Positions 1 to 9,029 of a stretch of DNA of 64,000 bases are shown one piece after another; the stretch's first letter is position 1; each line of letters begins with the position of its first letter. Where the stretch lies: assembly GCA_034111875.1 (NCBI GenBank), contig JAWUWK010000028.1, positions 11,529 through 75,528 on the forward strand, written 5' to 3'. The position numbers and the translations under genes were made by a program. The stretch comes from Rs1 sp034111875. GTDB lineage: Bacteria; Pseudomonadota; Gammaproteobacteria; Pseudomonadales; Balneatricaceae. A model generated the notes under the pieces. It was not told the DNA's origin, searched no databases, and was given only the letters and a program-made list of their open reading frames with translations.

Positions 1-2
1 TA

Positions 3-272
3 GTAGAAGTATTTGTTGAGCATGTTTATCAAAGTGATATATGGGGTTTTGTTCAACTCGAAGGCTTTATCTTTGGTCAGCGTTCAGAGTTGTTAGTCGA
101 TCCGGGCGAAGAGAAGGTAAAACAGCTGTTTAACGGTGCTAAAAGCTCTTTTATTCCCACCCAAGCAATTGTGCGAATTGATCAGGTAGAGCAGTTGGGG
201 GTGGCTAAATTATCTGAAGTGAAAGGTAACATTGCACAATTTCCAATGATGCCGCCACCGCGCAAAGACTAA
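3..272 (+). CDS. DUF1820 family protein, 5' end cut by the window edge
   Basis: The open frame runs in from the window edge with no start in view; the first internal ATG lies at about position 90. The visible 89 residues include QSDIWGFVQLEGFIFGQRSE, then LLVDPGEEKVKQLF and a VRIDQVE segment, and end in a Met/Pro-rich tail. From memory this is the pattern of DUF1820, a small cytoplasmic family of Pseudomonas and relatives with no established function. It is probably missing 15 to 20 N-terminal residues. Family call fairly sure; function unknown. Confidence 0.75.
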   Translation, partial: VEVFVEHVYQSDIWGFVQLEGFIFGQRSELLVDPGEEKVKQLFNGAKSSFIPTQAIVRIDQVEQLGVAKLSEVKGNIAQFPMMPPPRKD

Positions 273-325
273 TTTATAAAAACTTGAGGCTTATTCGCTA
301 GAATTAAACCTCAAATATCAACAAG

Positions 326-775
326 CTACAGACAACGATTGCCGGTTTTTTCGCTCAATAAACGATCATTGATCGCGAGTTCAACGCGGCCATCTGGAAA
401 GATCAGCTCGACTTCGTCTAAGCTAATACATTTAACGCCGTTGCTGGTCCAAGTGTTTTTCCAAGTAGTGCTTCGAGTCCTGCCTTGGGCAATAGGCCCT
501 GCCAAACGAACATAAGCACTGTCTCTTTTGCCTTTTTTAGGTCTAATAGTGTTTCCTGCGCTGTCGTATGCCGTCAGTTTAAAGCGCGCATAGCTGTAGT
601 CAGCATGTGCAATATTCTCGAATTTAATCTTAACCCCAATACTGCGTTTAGAAGCAGACATAATGGGTGTCGCATCGGCAACAATGAGCGGCGGGTAGGC
701 TTCAGTCTTAGGATTAATTTGGGTACAGCCAAACATCGTGAGGGAAAGGCATGTAAGCAGTAGAAATTTCCACAT
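326..775 (-). CDS. hypothetical lipoprotein
   Basis: A 149-residue protein with a short hydrophobic signal and a lipobox ending in Cys17 (LTMFGC), so it is probably lipidated and held in the envelope. The rest is soluble and beta-rich in appearance, with Cys residues near the C-terminus that could form a disulfide. A good AAGGAAG ribosome site sits just before the ATG, which supports the start. It is a single gene convergent with the DUF1820 gene. I do not recognise the family and assign no function. Confidence 0.7.
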   Translation of the reverse strand: MWKFLLLTCLSLTMFGCTQINPKTEAYPPLIVADATPIMSASKRSIGVKIKFENIAHADYSYARFKLTAYDSAGNTIRPKKGKRDSAYVRLAGPIAQGRTRSTTWKNTWTSNGVKCISLDEVELIFPDGRVELAINDRLLSEKTGNRCL

Positions 776-1086
776 GTTAGTTTTGCTTCCTTGAATAGAT
801 TGAATAATTGTTATTAGTATTTGTGTGAAGCTAAGTCAAAGACCATTATGTTGTGACCTTTGCACAATTGAGTGTTACTCGTTGATGGGGCTTTAAAAAC
901 CGGCAAAATGTTGATTGACAGTGATAAATACGATTTTTTGGTCTCGTATCATCTGCCTCAGCACTGAGTGTAGAACGTCAAATGTTTTAAAGCTGCTAAG
1001 ATTCTATCTTATAATTAATTAATTATCCGACTTTTTTACTAGAGCATAAATAGTTACCAAACACATTTTAAAATTCCTGCAGCCGT
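776..1086. other. 311-base gap, no gene seen
   Basis: This stretch lies upstream of the lipoprotein gene and downstream of epmB, both on the minus strand. It is AT-rich and contains the short repeat TTAATTAATTA near 1013-1024. I see no credible open frame, tRNA or strong terminator. It presumably holds the promoter of the lipoprotein gene. Confidence 0.5.
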
Positions 1087-2112
1087 TTAAATTGCCAATA
1101 ATGTTTTGTTGGGTTTACCTGGGATTTCTCTGGCAAGTTTTGGCACCAGATAGCCGGGTAAGACTGTTTGTAATTGCGCTAATAAAGATTGCGCTTGTCC
1201 ATCGCTGATGTCGAAATGAGCTGCCCCTTTTACAGGATCTAAAACAAATAAATAGTAAGGCAGTGCGCCAGCTTTAAACGAGGCTAAGTGTAAGGCCTTT
1301 TGAGTTTCGACGCTATCGTTTATGCCCTTGAGTAAAACTGCTTGATTCAACACTGTAACATCCGCTTGTTGCAGGCGTTGCAGTGCGTTTTTTACACTGC
1401 CGTCAAATTCATTGGCGTGATTAGCGTGTATCACTAACAAGGTTTGTAAAGGGGTCTTTTGCAAGGTATCACAAAGTGTTTGAGTAATACGTTGGGGTAT
1501 AACGACTGGCATTCGAGAGTGGATGCGCAGTCTTTGCAAGTGGGGTATTTTAGAGAGCTCTTCAATGAAATCACCCAGCCTCTTGTCTGAGGTGGCAAGG
1601 GGGTCTCCCCCTGAAAAAATAACTTCTTCAATGCTCTTATCTGCGCTAATGTAATGAATAATATCTCGCCATTGCGCTGAGCCAATGTTGTTTTCGCCAT
1701 AGGGAAAGTGCCGTCGAAAACAGTAGCGACAATTAATTGCACAAGCGCCACTGAGAGTCAGTAATACGCGGTTTTTGTATTTATGAATTAGCCCCCTCAA
1801 GTGATTGCTATCAGCCTCCTGTAAAGGATCAACCACAAACCCCGGTGTGTAGTCTAACTCTCTAGGACTCGGCAGTACTTGCAATAGTAAAGGGTCTAAA
1901 ATATTTCTTTTTTGCATTCGCTCGGCATAAGGCAGTGGGATTTTTAAGGCAAACTCTTTACTGGCAGCCGCAGAGAATGGGAGTGTGCTCTGATCTATTT
2001 CCAAGAAGTCACATAATTGAGTCACATCTTTAATGCAGTTTCTTAACAGACGCTGCCAAGGTAGTTGGTCCGTTTCGTCGCTGATCTCTATGCGATTGTT
2101 GATTGATTTCAA
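1087..2112 (-). CDS. epmB: EF-P beta-lysylation protein EpmB (lysine 2,3-aminomutase family)
   Basis: A radical-SAM, PLP-dependent enzyme that converts (S)-alpha-lysine to (R)-beta-lysine, the substrate EpmA attaches to EF-P. The radical-SAM cysteines are visible as Cys124, Cys128 and Cys131 in CAINCRYCFRRHFPYGE, followed by the SGGDPL segment near residues 167-172. The length, 341 residues, is typical of EpmB and shorter than clostridial lysine aminomutase. The frame begins with TTG and has only a weak ribosome site. It diverges from efp across about 220 bases, and epmA follows efp, so the whole modification set is together. The association is well known; the assignment is confident. Confidence 0.93.
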   Translation of the reverse strand: MKSINNRIEISDETDQLPWQRLLRNCIKDVTQLCDFLEIDQSTLPFSAAASKEFALKIPLPYAERMQKRNILDPLLLQVLPSPRELDYTPGFVVDPLQEADSNHLRGLIHKYKNRVLLTLSGACAINCRYCFRRHFPYGENNIGSAQWRDIIHYISADKSIEEVIFSGGDPLATSDKRLGDFIEELSKIPHLQRLRIHSRMPVVIPQRITQTLCDTLQKTPLQTLLVIHANHANEFDGSVKNALQRLQQADVTVLNQAVLLKGINDSVETQKALHLASFKAGALPYYLFVLDPVKGAAHFDISDGQAQSLLAQLQTVLPGYLVPKLAREIPGKPNKTLLAI

Positions 2113-2330
2113 AACTGAAGGCCCTTAGATAAATAAGTGAGCAGGACAGGGCATTAAACTAATTATAGTGAGTCTTCCATTGACTACTAATCTGTGTGCC
2201 CCGTGAAAAATTGTCAGCATTGTGCTTTCTCATAGAATAGCTGTCAAATATTTAGCAGATAGCCGCATATTTATTTCCTTTGTAGTAGAATGTAGAGAAT
2301 TCCACATTATTATTGAAGTAGAGAAATTTA

Positions 2331-2891
2331 ATGTCATATTCAGCTAATCAGCTTAAAAACGGTTTAAAAGTAATGATCGACGGCGATCCTTGCTCAATGC
2401 AGCAAGTTGAGTTTGTCAAACCTGGTAAAGGGCAGGCTTTTACTCGGGTTAAAATGCGCAACCTCCTGACCGCGCGTGTTTGGGAGAGAACCTTTAAGGC
2501 GAATGAGTCGTTAGAGGCGGCTGATGTGGTAGAGCGCGACATGGAATACCTTTATACCGATGGTGAAATGTTCCATTTTATGGTGCCAGTGACTTTTGAA
2601 CAATACGCTGTCGAAGCCAATTCTGTGGGCGATAACGCCAAGTGGTTGCAAGATAATACCAGTTGCATGATTACCTTGTGGAATGATAAAGCGATAGTCG
2701 TCACACCGCCCAATTTTGTTGAGTTAGCTGTCACTGAAACTGATCCTGGATTGAAAGGTGATACTGCTCAAGGCGGGTCTAAGCCGGCGACTTTGAGTAC
2801 TGGCGCTGTGGTTCGTGTACCCCTATTCATTGAACAAGGTGAACTATTAAAAGTAGATACCCGCTCTGGGGAATATGTCAGTCGCGCATAA
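2331..2891 (+). CDS. efp: translation elongation factor P
   Basis: EF-P relieves ribosomes stalled at polyproline stretches. The 186-residue protein has the usual three beta-barrel layout: a KOW-like N-terminal domain and two OB-like domains, with the signature ITLWNDKAIVVTPPNFVELAV and the end DTRSGEYVSRA. The modification loop reads VKPGKGQAF and puts the acceptor at Lys33, equivalent to E. coli Lys34. With epmB and epmA flanking it, beta-lysylation rather than rhamnosylation is expected. The enterobacterial type of acceptor (Lys rather than the Arg of Pseudomonas) agrees with this. Confidence 0.97.
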   Translation: MSYSANQLKNGLKVMIDGDPCSMQQVEFVKPGKGQAFTRVKMRNLLTARVWERTFKANESLEAADVVERDMEYLYTDGEMFHFMVPVTFEQYAVEANSVGDNAKWLQDNTSCMITLWNDKAIVVTPPNFVELAVTETDPGLKGDTAQGGSKPATLSTGAVVRVPLFIEQGELLKVDTRSGEYVSRA

Positions 2892-2976
2892 TTACATCAC
2901 TCGCGCGGCGTCTATGGCCTTTATGTTTAGAAGGTTTTTTTTGAGAATTTCTAAAAATTATTGTTAAAGGTGATTT

Positions 2977-3942
2977 TTGAAAACTGACCATTGGCAACCG
3001 TCCGCAACGATTGAAACACTCAAGAAGCGCGCTGCAATGTTGGCCTTAATACGACAATTTTTTGCACAAAGAGAAGTCTTTGAAGTGGATGTGGCGGTGT
3101 TATCCGCTAACGCTGTAAGTGATCCGTATATCGATTCGATGGCGGTTAGCTATCGACATTTTCCAGAGGATTCACTCCAAGAATATTATTTGCAATCTTC
3201 ACCAGAATATGCCATGAAACGTTTGCTAGCGGCGAATAGTGGGTGTATCTATCAGATGTCCAAGGTCTTTCGCAACGGTGAAATAGGGCGTAAACACAAT
3301 CCTGAATTCACCATGCTAGAGTGGTATAGGCTGGGGTTTGATGAGCAAGAATTAATGTGTGAAGTCGCCGAATTAATCACCCTTTGTTGCGGAATTAGCC
3401 ACTTTAACCACTTTAGTTATCAACAGCTGTTTGAACAGTTTTTAGCTGTTGATATCTATCGAGCTACTGATGCTGAGCTCGGCATAATAATGAACAGTTA
3501 TGTGGAAGTAAAAGGTATTCAAGATCGCGACACTTGGCTAAATATGTTGATGTCTCACTGTATCGAGCCACAGCTCATGGGCGCAGTATTTGTCTATGAT
3601 TATCCGGCGAGTCAATCCGCTTTAGCCCGCTTGAAAGCGGATCAAAATGGGCGCCAAGTAGCGGCCAGATTCGAGTTATTTATTGACGGTATAGAGCTGG
3701 CGAATGGCTATCACGAACTAACAGATGCGGACCAGCAAAAAAAGCGTTTAGAGGCAGATCAGCAGCAGCGAAAAATACTTAATTTGCCCCAGAGGCCACT
3801 AGAGACCAGGCTTGTTAGTGCGTTGCAACAAGGGCTGCCTGATTGCGCAGGAGTTGCATTAGGAGTAGATCGTCTGATGATGCTGGCGCTAAAAAAAGAC
3901 AGTATTAACGAGGTGTTAGCCTTCGATTTTTCAAGAGCTTAG
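2977..3942 (+). CDS. epmA: EF-P--(R)-beta-lysine ligase EpmA (GenX/PoxA)
   Basis: A paralogue of class II lysyl-tRNA synthetase that lacks the anticodon-binding domain and attaches beta-lysine to EF-P. At 321 residues it is the catalytic core only. Class II motif 2 is seen as KVFRNGEIGRKHNPEFTMLE (about residues 96-115), and motif 3 as GVALGVDRLMML (about 292-303); the intervening ELANGYHEL segment is characteristic. The start is TTG, supported by an AAAGGTGA ribosome site six bases upstream. It follows efp by 85 bases. Confidence 0.95.
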   Translation: MKTDHWQPSATIETLKKRAAMLALIRQFFAQREVFEVDVAVLSANAVSDPYIDSMAVSYRHFPEDSLQEYYLQSSPEYAMKRLLAANSGCIYQMSKVFRNGEIGRKHNPEFTMLEWYRLGFDEQELMCEVAELITLCCGISHFNHFSYQQLFEQFLAVDIYRATDAELGIIMNSYVEVKGIQDRDTWLNMLMSHCIEPQLMGAVFVYDYPASQSALARLKADQNGRQVAARFELFIDGIELANGYHELTDADQQKKRLEADQQQRKILNLPQRPLETRLVSALQQGLPDCAGVALGVDRLMMLALKKDSINEVLAFDFSRA

Positions 3943-4020
3943 GCCGTGGGTCTGGGAGTATTGATACTAAATTTCTTTTACTCAAACGCGTTGGTTTTAG
4001 CTTAACTGTGCTAGCTTGAT

Positions 4021-4048
4021 TTACTCAGGCGTTTCGGCTGCTGAGTAA
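4021..4048. other. perfect 8-base inverted repeat downstream of epmA
   Basis: TTACTCAG at 4021-4028 pairs with CTGAGTAA at 4041-4048 around a 12-base loop. There is no T-run, so it is a weak candidate terminator, or a hairpin of no known role, in the 286-base gap between epmA and the holD-like gene. The rest of that gap shows nothing I can name. Confidence 0.3.
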
Positions 4049-4228
4049 TTACTTGTCGCTCTAAGCCAAACGTTAGTCGGCGCTGTTTCGTTGATGCGTC
4101 TGTAAAGATGTTTATCTTCACACTAACTTGCCGCCAATTGAGATAGTACTGCACAATGATGCAGCACCCTAGTTAATTAATAGCGATCCAGTTAAACTCT
4201 AGGTCTGATAATCGAGTGGGTTCTAATA

Positions 4229-5182
4229 ATGCAATCTGAGCAACACCTTAGGCATCAATATCTCGAAGTTCTGGGCATCAGTAGTTGGCTGCCTAGAGGT
4301 GTGTTACCGGGCGCTGCCAAATCAGACGCTTGGGTAGCCGAATTTGTTTACACAGATGCTGAAGTTCAAGAGCCTATCAATACTTTACCCCTGACATCAG
4401 AAAAGCCTCTAGGCGGTCGTCAGAGCAAGGTCACTGCTGGTCTTTCAGACAACGCATCAGGGGAGCGGCCTAAAAGGCTACCTGCCTCTACACAAGATTC
4501 TATGGCGGTCTCTCTAGCAGCTTCTGAAAATAGACATAACGCGGTTCATCTTGCTCTAGAAACGCTTTCGCATTTGCCTGCAGTAACACCCGTGAAGCCG
4601 GCAGTAAAATCCTTTGAGCAGGATAGCCAAGGCAGTGATACTTTGTCGAGTACGGTTATTCCTGGGTATACCCCATCTGCGCAGCGCAGCCTTAAAAAGG
4701 CACCCATCATGCGTTTAATGTTTTGGCAGTATCAAGATATTTTAGTGATAGATTCTTTGCCAACACAAACTAGAGGCACTTTATCCTCGCCAAAATATGA
4801 ACAGTTGATAACTAACATGCTACTGGCGATGCAGCTAGATGCACAGAGAATCGATGCACAGAGTCAGCCTTATGTTCTCAATTGGCCAACCTTAGCCGGT
4901 ATCAGTATTGACCAAGGTTGGGAGCAAGCAGTTTCGGCTGTGCAGCATAAAGTAGCCAAAATTTTAAAGATTAGTCGCCCTAAAATTGTGCTGATGCTGG
5001 GTGAACCCGCCGCACAAATGGTCATGGGTTTAGAAGACGATTTTGACGCAATGTGCGGTATTGTCTTCAATTTCCGCTCAGATATTAAATCCATGACTAC
5101 TTACAGTTTAACCGAGATGTTGAATATCCCAGGGTGTAAGCGTGACGTCTGGATGGATTTACAAAAAATAATGCAATCTTAG
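4229..5182 (+). CDS. probable DNA polymerase III psi subunit-like protein (extended HolD)
   Basis: A 317-residue protein. The first 26 residues (HQYLEVLGISSWLPRGVLPG region) closely follow the N-terminus of E. coli HolD, the segment that binds the chi subunit: a Leu-rich start, LGI, Trp and a basic-Pro turn. Residues 30 to about 155 are polar, Ser/Pro/Lys-rich and look disordered. From about 158 a compact domain begins (MRLMFWQYQDILVIDSLP...), like the UDG-like fold of psi. The gene lies directly upstream of rimI, where holD sits in E. coli. Much longer than enteric psi (about 137 residues). In Pseudomonas a larger protein upstream of rimI has been described as psi, from memory. Role inferred, not proven. 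Confidence 0.6.
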   Translation: MQSEQHLRHQYLEVLGISSWLPRGVLPGAAKSDAWVAEFVYTDAEVQEPINTLPLTSEKPLGGRQSKVTAGLSDNASGERPKRLPASTQDSMAVSLAASENRHNAVHLALETLSHLPAVTPVKPAVKSFEQDSQGSDTLSSTVIPGYTPSAQRSLKKAPIMRLMFWQYQDILVIDSLPTQTRGTLSSPKYEQLITNMLLAMQLDAQRIDAQSQPYVLNWPTLAGISIDQGWEQAVSAVQHKVAKILKISRPKIVLMLGEPAAQMVMGLEDDFDAMCGIVFNFRSDIKSMTTYSLTEMLNIPGCKRDVWMDLQKIMQS

Positions 5183-5190
5183 GGTGTTCC

Positions 5191-5703
5191 ATGAAAAAGG
5201 TGCAATTACTCGCAAATCAGACCACTGCAAATGTGATGACCCAGTTGTGCCAATTACAGTTTTTGTGTTTTCAGCCCCCGTGGTCTGCCAATCAAATACA
5301 GCGACAGTTAGAAAATCTGCGCGGTCAAAACTATCTGTTACTAAGCGGCCAAAAAGTCCTAGGTTATATCTTTTATCAGGTGCTGTTTGAGCAAGTTGAG
5401 TTGTTACAAATAGGCATAGATCCTAAACAGCAGCGATTAGGCCATGCTAGGGTTCTGCTACAGCAGTCAATACACTCTATTCAACAGACAGTGCCCGGCG
5501 TCGAAACATTGTTGCTAGAAGTGCGTGCCTCCAACAGCCAGGCCATTGCGCTCTATGAAACGTTTGGTTTTAGCTTAGACGGAGAGCGACGCAATTATTA
5601 TCCGAGTCAGGTCCGCAGTGCCAGCAAAAATGCCGCTAGGGAGAATGCGCAGCTTTATAGCTTGAACATTAAACAAAAATGTCCGTCTATTGATAAGCTG
5701 TGA
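5191..5703 (+). CDS. rimI: ribosomal-protein-alanine N-acetyltransferase RimI-like
   Basis: A GNAT-fold acetyltransferase that in E. coli acetylates the N-terminus of ribosomal protein S18. At 170 residues it is slightly longer than RimI because of a C-terminal extension. The acetyl-CoA loop is degenerate but usable, QRLGHA at about residues 81-86 in place of the usual QRRGLG. The family hallmarks LEVRASNSQAIALYETFGF (109-127) and RRNYYP (133-138) are intact. It starts eight bases after the holD-like gene, so the two are likely co-transcribed as holD-rimI is in enterics. Confidence 0.85.
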   Translation: MKKVQLLANQTTANVMTQLCQLQFLCFQPPWSANQIQRQLENLRGQNYLLLSGQKVLGYIFYQVLFEQVELLQIGIDPKQQRLGHARVLLQQSIHSIQQTVPGVETLLLEVRASNSQAIALYETFGFSLDGERRNYYPSQVRSASKNAARENAQLYSLNIKQKCPSIDKL

Positions 5704-6069
5704 TCATTTTAATTAGATTTTTGCGGTCGATTTTTACGCTGTTTTACCCTCCCTCTCTAGGCTAGCGCGTATTTTCAACACGTGGATTTTGGTGCCCCTA
5801 AAAATTAGATTTTTCGAAGTGGATTAGCGTTAAGTCCAACACGTTCCTAGGTTACGAATTCAATATTCTCTGCCTCTGGTTGAATTGCATATTCATAAAT
5901 TGAAAATCACTTGCGCTAAAAACGCTAGTATTCACTCACTACTAAGATACACGGTTGTGTATTGTGTTTTTATCAGTGAAAATAGAACGCATTAAATATG
6001 CCTCGTTTCTCGATCATTAGTCTGGCGACGCCATTTGGGCATTTACCTTAATTTAGAAGATACTTAACC
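5704..6069. other. 366-base gap upstream of prfC, no gene seen
   Basis: No open frame of any length looks coding here and I see no tRNA or clear rho-independent terminator. It should hold the prfC promoter, but I could not pick convincing -35/-10 boxes. Confidence 0.5.
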
Positions 6070-7656
6070 ATGTCGAATACCGCTACTGCGCTGCAAGTTG
6101 CCAAGCGTAGAACCTTTGCTATCATCTCCCACCCCGATGCCGGAAAAACCACCATTACAGAAAAACTATTACTCTTGGGTAACCTGATCCAAAAAGCGGG
6201 GACGGTCAAAGGTAAAAAAAGTGATAGACACGCGACCTCCGATTGGATGACGATGGAGCAAGATCGTGGAATCTCCATTACCTCATCGGTTATGCAATTT
6301 CACTGGAATGACAAAGTCGTTAATCTCCTTGATACGCCCGGCCATGAAGATTTTTCTGAAGATACTTATCGAACTTTGACAGCGGTAGACAGTGCGTTAA
6401 TGGTGGTTGATGGGGCTAAAGGTGTTGAAGCTAGAACCATTAAACTGATGGAAGTTTGTCGTTTGCGCGATACCCCTATCTTCTCTTTCGTGAATAAAAT
6501 GGACCGTAATATTCGCGACCCTATAGAGCTGCTCGACGAGATAGAAAGTGTCTTAAAAATAGCCGCAGCACCGATTAACTGGCCGATAGGTATGAGTAGT
6601 TTCTTCAAGGGAATCTACAATTTAGTCGAAGATGAAATCCATGTCTATACTCCAGGTAGAGGCGCTGTATTAGCCGAAGATATTAGAATTAAAGGGTTGG
6701 ATTCAACGGAAGCAAAAGCGCTTTTAGGTGACCTTTATGATGACTTTGTGGATGAGATTGAGTTGGTAAGAGGCGCGACCAATACATTTGATCGCGAATT
6801 ATTCCTAGCGGGAGAGCTGACACCGGTTTTCTTCGGTACCGCTCTGGGAAATTTCGGCGTAAAAGAAATGCTTGACGGTTATACCGACTTTGCGCCTAAG
6901 CCTATTGCCCGCTCGGCAGTGAGCCGTATTGTTAACTCTGATGAAACTAAATTCTCAGGTTTTATTTTTAAAATTCAAGCCAATATGGATCCTAAACACC
7001 GTGACCGTATTGCCTTTATGCGGATCTGTTCCGGTAACTATAGTAAAGGCATGAAAATGCGCCACTGTCGAATCAAAAAAGATGTCAAAATAGCCGATGC
7101 GGTTACTTTCTTAGCCGGTGACCGCGAAAGTGTAGAACAGGCCTGGTCAGGAGATATTATTGGTCTGCATAACCACGGCACTATTCAAATAGGCGATACC
7201 TTTAGTGAAGGTGAAGAACTTAAATTCACCGGTATTCCGCACTTTGCCCCCGAGTTATTCAAACGTGTGCGCTCTGTTGATCCTTTAAAAGCTAAGCAAC
7301 TACGTAAAGGTTTACAGCAACTGGCAGAAGAGGGCGCAGTTCAGCTGTTTATGCCTAATAAAAATAATGATTTAGTCTTAGGCGCGGTGGGTATTTTACA
7401 GTTTGAAGTGGTTATGTTTCGTCTAAAAGATGAATACAAAGTGGACTGCCTTTACGAAACTGTCGGTGTCCAAACCGCCCGTTGGATCGAATGTGATGAT
7501 AGCAAAATGATTGAAGAGCTGAATCGCAAAGCGGCTGACAACTTAGCCATCGATGGGGGTGGGCTCCTGACCTATTTAGCGCCGACGAGAGTTAATTTGA
7601 GTTTGACCCAAGAGCGTTGGCCTAAAGTGCAGTTTAGAGCAACTAGAGAGCACTAA
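6070..7656 (+). CDS. prfC: peptide chain release factor 3
   Basis: A class II release GTPase that removes RF1/RF2 from the ribosome after termination. The GTPase motifs are clear: SHPDAGKTT at 20-28, the switch II DTPGHEDF at 88-95 and NKMDR at 142-146, followed by EF-G-like domains 2 and 3. The 528-residue length matches E. coli RF3 (529). The sequence SDRHATSDWMTMEQDRGISI is a family hallmark. It is transcribed alone, with a terminator-like hairpin after it. In E. coli prfC also lies close to rimI and a TatD-family gene, so the order here is a conserved one. Confidence 0.97.
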   Translation: MSNTATALQVAKRRTFAIISHPDAGKTTITEKLLLLGNLIQKAGTVKGKKSDRHATSDWMTMEQDRGISITSSVMQFHWNDKVVNLLDTPGHEDFSEDTYRTLTAVDSALMVVDGAKGVEARTIKLMEVCRLRDTPIFSFVNKMDRNIRDPIELLDEIESVLKIAAAPINWPIGMSSFFKGIYNLVEDEIHVYTPGRGAVLAEDIRIKGLDSTEAKALLGDLYDDFVDEIELVRGATNTFDRELFLAGELTPVFFGTALGNFGVKEMLDGYTDFAPKPIARSAVSRIVNSDETKFSGFIFKIQANMDPKHRDRIAFMRICSGNYSKGMKMRHCRIKKDVKIADAVTFLAGDRESVEQAWSGDIIGLHNHGTIQIGDTFSEGEELKFTGIPHFAPELFKRVRSVDPLKAKQLRKGLQQLAEEGAVQLFMPNKNNDLVLGAVGILQFEVVMFRLKDEYKVDCLYETVGVQTARWIECDDSKMIEELNRKAADNLAIDGGGLLTYLAPTRVNLSLTQERWPKVQFRATREH

Positions 7657-7690
7657 TATCCGCCGAGAGCCTGTATATTGCCTGATGATC

Positions 7691-7714
7691 AAGGCCGCTT
7701 TTTAGTGGCCTTTT
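7691..7714 (+). terminator. rho-independent terminator after prfC
   Basis: AAGGCC at 7691-7696 pairs with GGCCTT at 7707-7712, followed by a short T-run. It ends the prfC transcript before the TatD-family gene. Confidence 0.65.
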
Positions 7715-7773
7715 CTATGTCGCTAACAGAATTTTATTAGGATACTACTCAGTGAACAAAGTTGGAGGTAACA

Positions 7774-8574
7774 ATGTCGTTTATTGATAGCCACTGTCAT
7801 CTAGATTTTTCACCGTTATCTGAGCAATTAGATCAGGTGCTAATGCGCGCTGAGCAACAGGGCGTTAAGGAATTCGTTGTGCCTAGCGTCAGCATAGCCA
7901 ATATACCCGGCGTTATTGAGCTGGCTAAACAGTTTCGACAAGTGCATATCGCACTGGGCTTACATCCTTGTTTTATGCACTTACATCAACCTTTAGATAT
8001 CGATTTATTAGCGGACTATGTGGCGTCAGCGAGGCCCTGTGCGATTGGTGAGATTGGCTTAGATTTTTTTATCACTTCAGATGTAAGCCAAAGGCAGCGG
8101 CAATTGCAACTGGCCGAGCAACAGCTAGCGTTAGCCCAGCAGTTTAATCTTCCTGTGATTGTGCATGTACGCAAAGCACATGATCAGCTATTGATGTTAC
8201 TGAAAAAGCTCAAGTTTATTCAAGGTGGTATCGTCCATGCTTACAGTGGTAGCGCTGAACAAGCACAACGTTATATAAATGAGTTCGGTTTTAAGTTAGG
8301 TTTTGGTGGGACTGTTACATATCAACGGTCGACTAAAATCAGGCAGTTGGCTAGCCAGTTACCTTTGTGGAGTCTTGTATTAGAAACAGATGCGCCCGAC
8401 ATGCCATTGTTTAATATGCAATTAACGGTGAATCAGCCCGCAAATATCAGGCACATAGCCGAGGTCGTATGCGAATTGCGGCATGAATCCAGTGGGGAAA
8501 TCGAACGTCAAATTAAAAAAAATACTCTAGAGTGCTTAAAATTGAGAGCCTCAGGAAATTATTTGTTACGGTAA
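7774..8574 (+). CDS. TatD-family metal-dependent hydrolase/DNase
   Basis: A TIM-barrel metallo-hydrolase of the TatD family (YjjV/YcfH/TatD), implicated in DNA end processing. Metal ligands are seen as His7 and His9 in DSHCHLD, with GEIGLD further on, the IVHVRKA and IVHAYSGS strands, and the C-terminal LETDAPDMP. I start it at the ATG at 7774 because a perfect GGAGGT lies five bases upstream (7764-7769); the in-frame TTG at 7762 overlaps that site. Length 266 residues, normal for the family. The context next to prfC resembles E. coli yjjV. Confidence 0.88.
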   Translation: MSFIDSHCHLDFSPLSEQLDQVLMRAEQQGVKEFVVPSVSIANIPGVIELAKQFRQVHIALGLHPCFMHLHQPLDIDLLADYVASARPCAIGEIGLDFFITSDVSQRQRQLQLAEQQLALAQQFNLPVIVHVRKAHDQLLMLLKKLKFIQGGIVHAYSGSAEQAQRYINEFGFKLGFGGTVTYQRSTKIRQLASQLPLWSLVLETDAPDMPLFNMQLTVNQPANIRHIAEVVCELRHESSGEIERQIKKNTLECLKLRASGNYLLR

Positions 8575-9008
8575 TTGAGCTCGTCAACTTTCTCCAGTAC
8601 ATCCCAGACAGTATCCGTCTGTTGGTTTATAGGCAGTTGGTAACGGGCGTTTCCGAGCGGTGTTGCTTGATAATCTAGGTTCTTACCTGAGATTAAAATA
8701 TTCATTAGACTGGCTAACCGGTTTGGTTCTCTTATTTGCTGTTGATAAATATTTTCAATAACTTTAACTTCGTGAAGATAGAAGTTAGTTGGTATAATGC
8801 TCAGGCAACTACTCGCAATTTTTGCATCATTATAGCCTTTGCAATAAGCGCCAGTCTGGGCGTTCAACAGGTAAAAATCATAGCTGTTCGAGTTATTCAC
8901 CAGGCTTGGAGTACTGCAAGCACTGAATAATATACAGCTGAAAATGATGGTGGGTCTTATAAAAAAATTCAGTTTCAAGAGGTGGGTTTTTGCTAATATT
9001 AATGTCAT
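8559..9008 (-). CDS. hypothetical lipoprotein
   Basis: 149 residues, with a long basic N-region, a hydrophobic stretch and a lipobox LFSAC ending at Cys31. The mature part has four further Cys, including AYCKGY and SSCLSI, but no domain I recognise. Its 3' end overlaps the end of the TatD-family gene by 16 bases, tail to tail. It starts 22 bases after the end of fabY on the same strand and could be co-transcribed with it. Function unknown. Confidence 0.6.
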   Translation of the reverse strand: MTLILAKTHLLKLNFFIRPTIIFSCILFSACSTPSLVNNSNSYDFYLLNAQTGAYCKGYNDAKIASSCLSIIPTNFYLHEVKVIENIYQQQIREPNRLASLMNILISGKNLDYQATPLGNARYQLPINQQTDTVWDVLEKVDELNYRNK

Positions 9009-9029
9009 TGTATTTATCCTATACTGCGA

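Noticed and set aside
4870..5094. Antisense open frame within the holD-like gene
   Set aside because: Shadow of the plus-strand gene with no ribosome site or family match.
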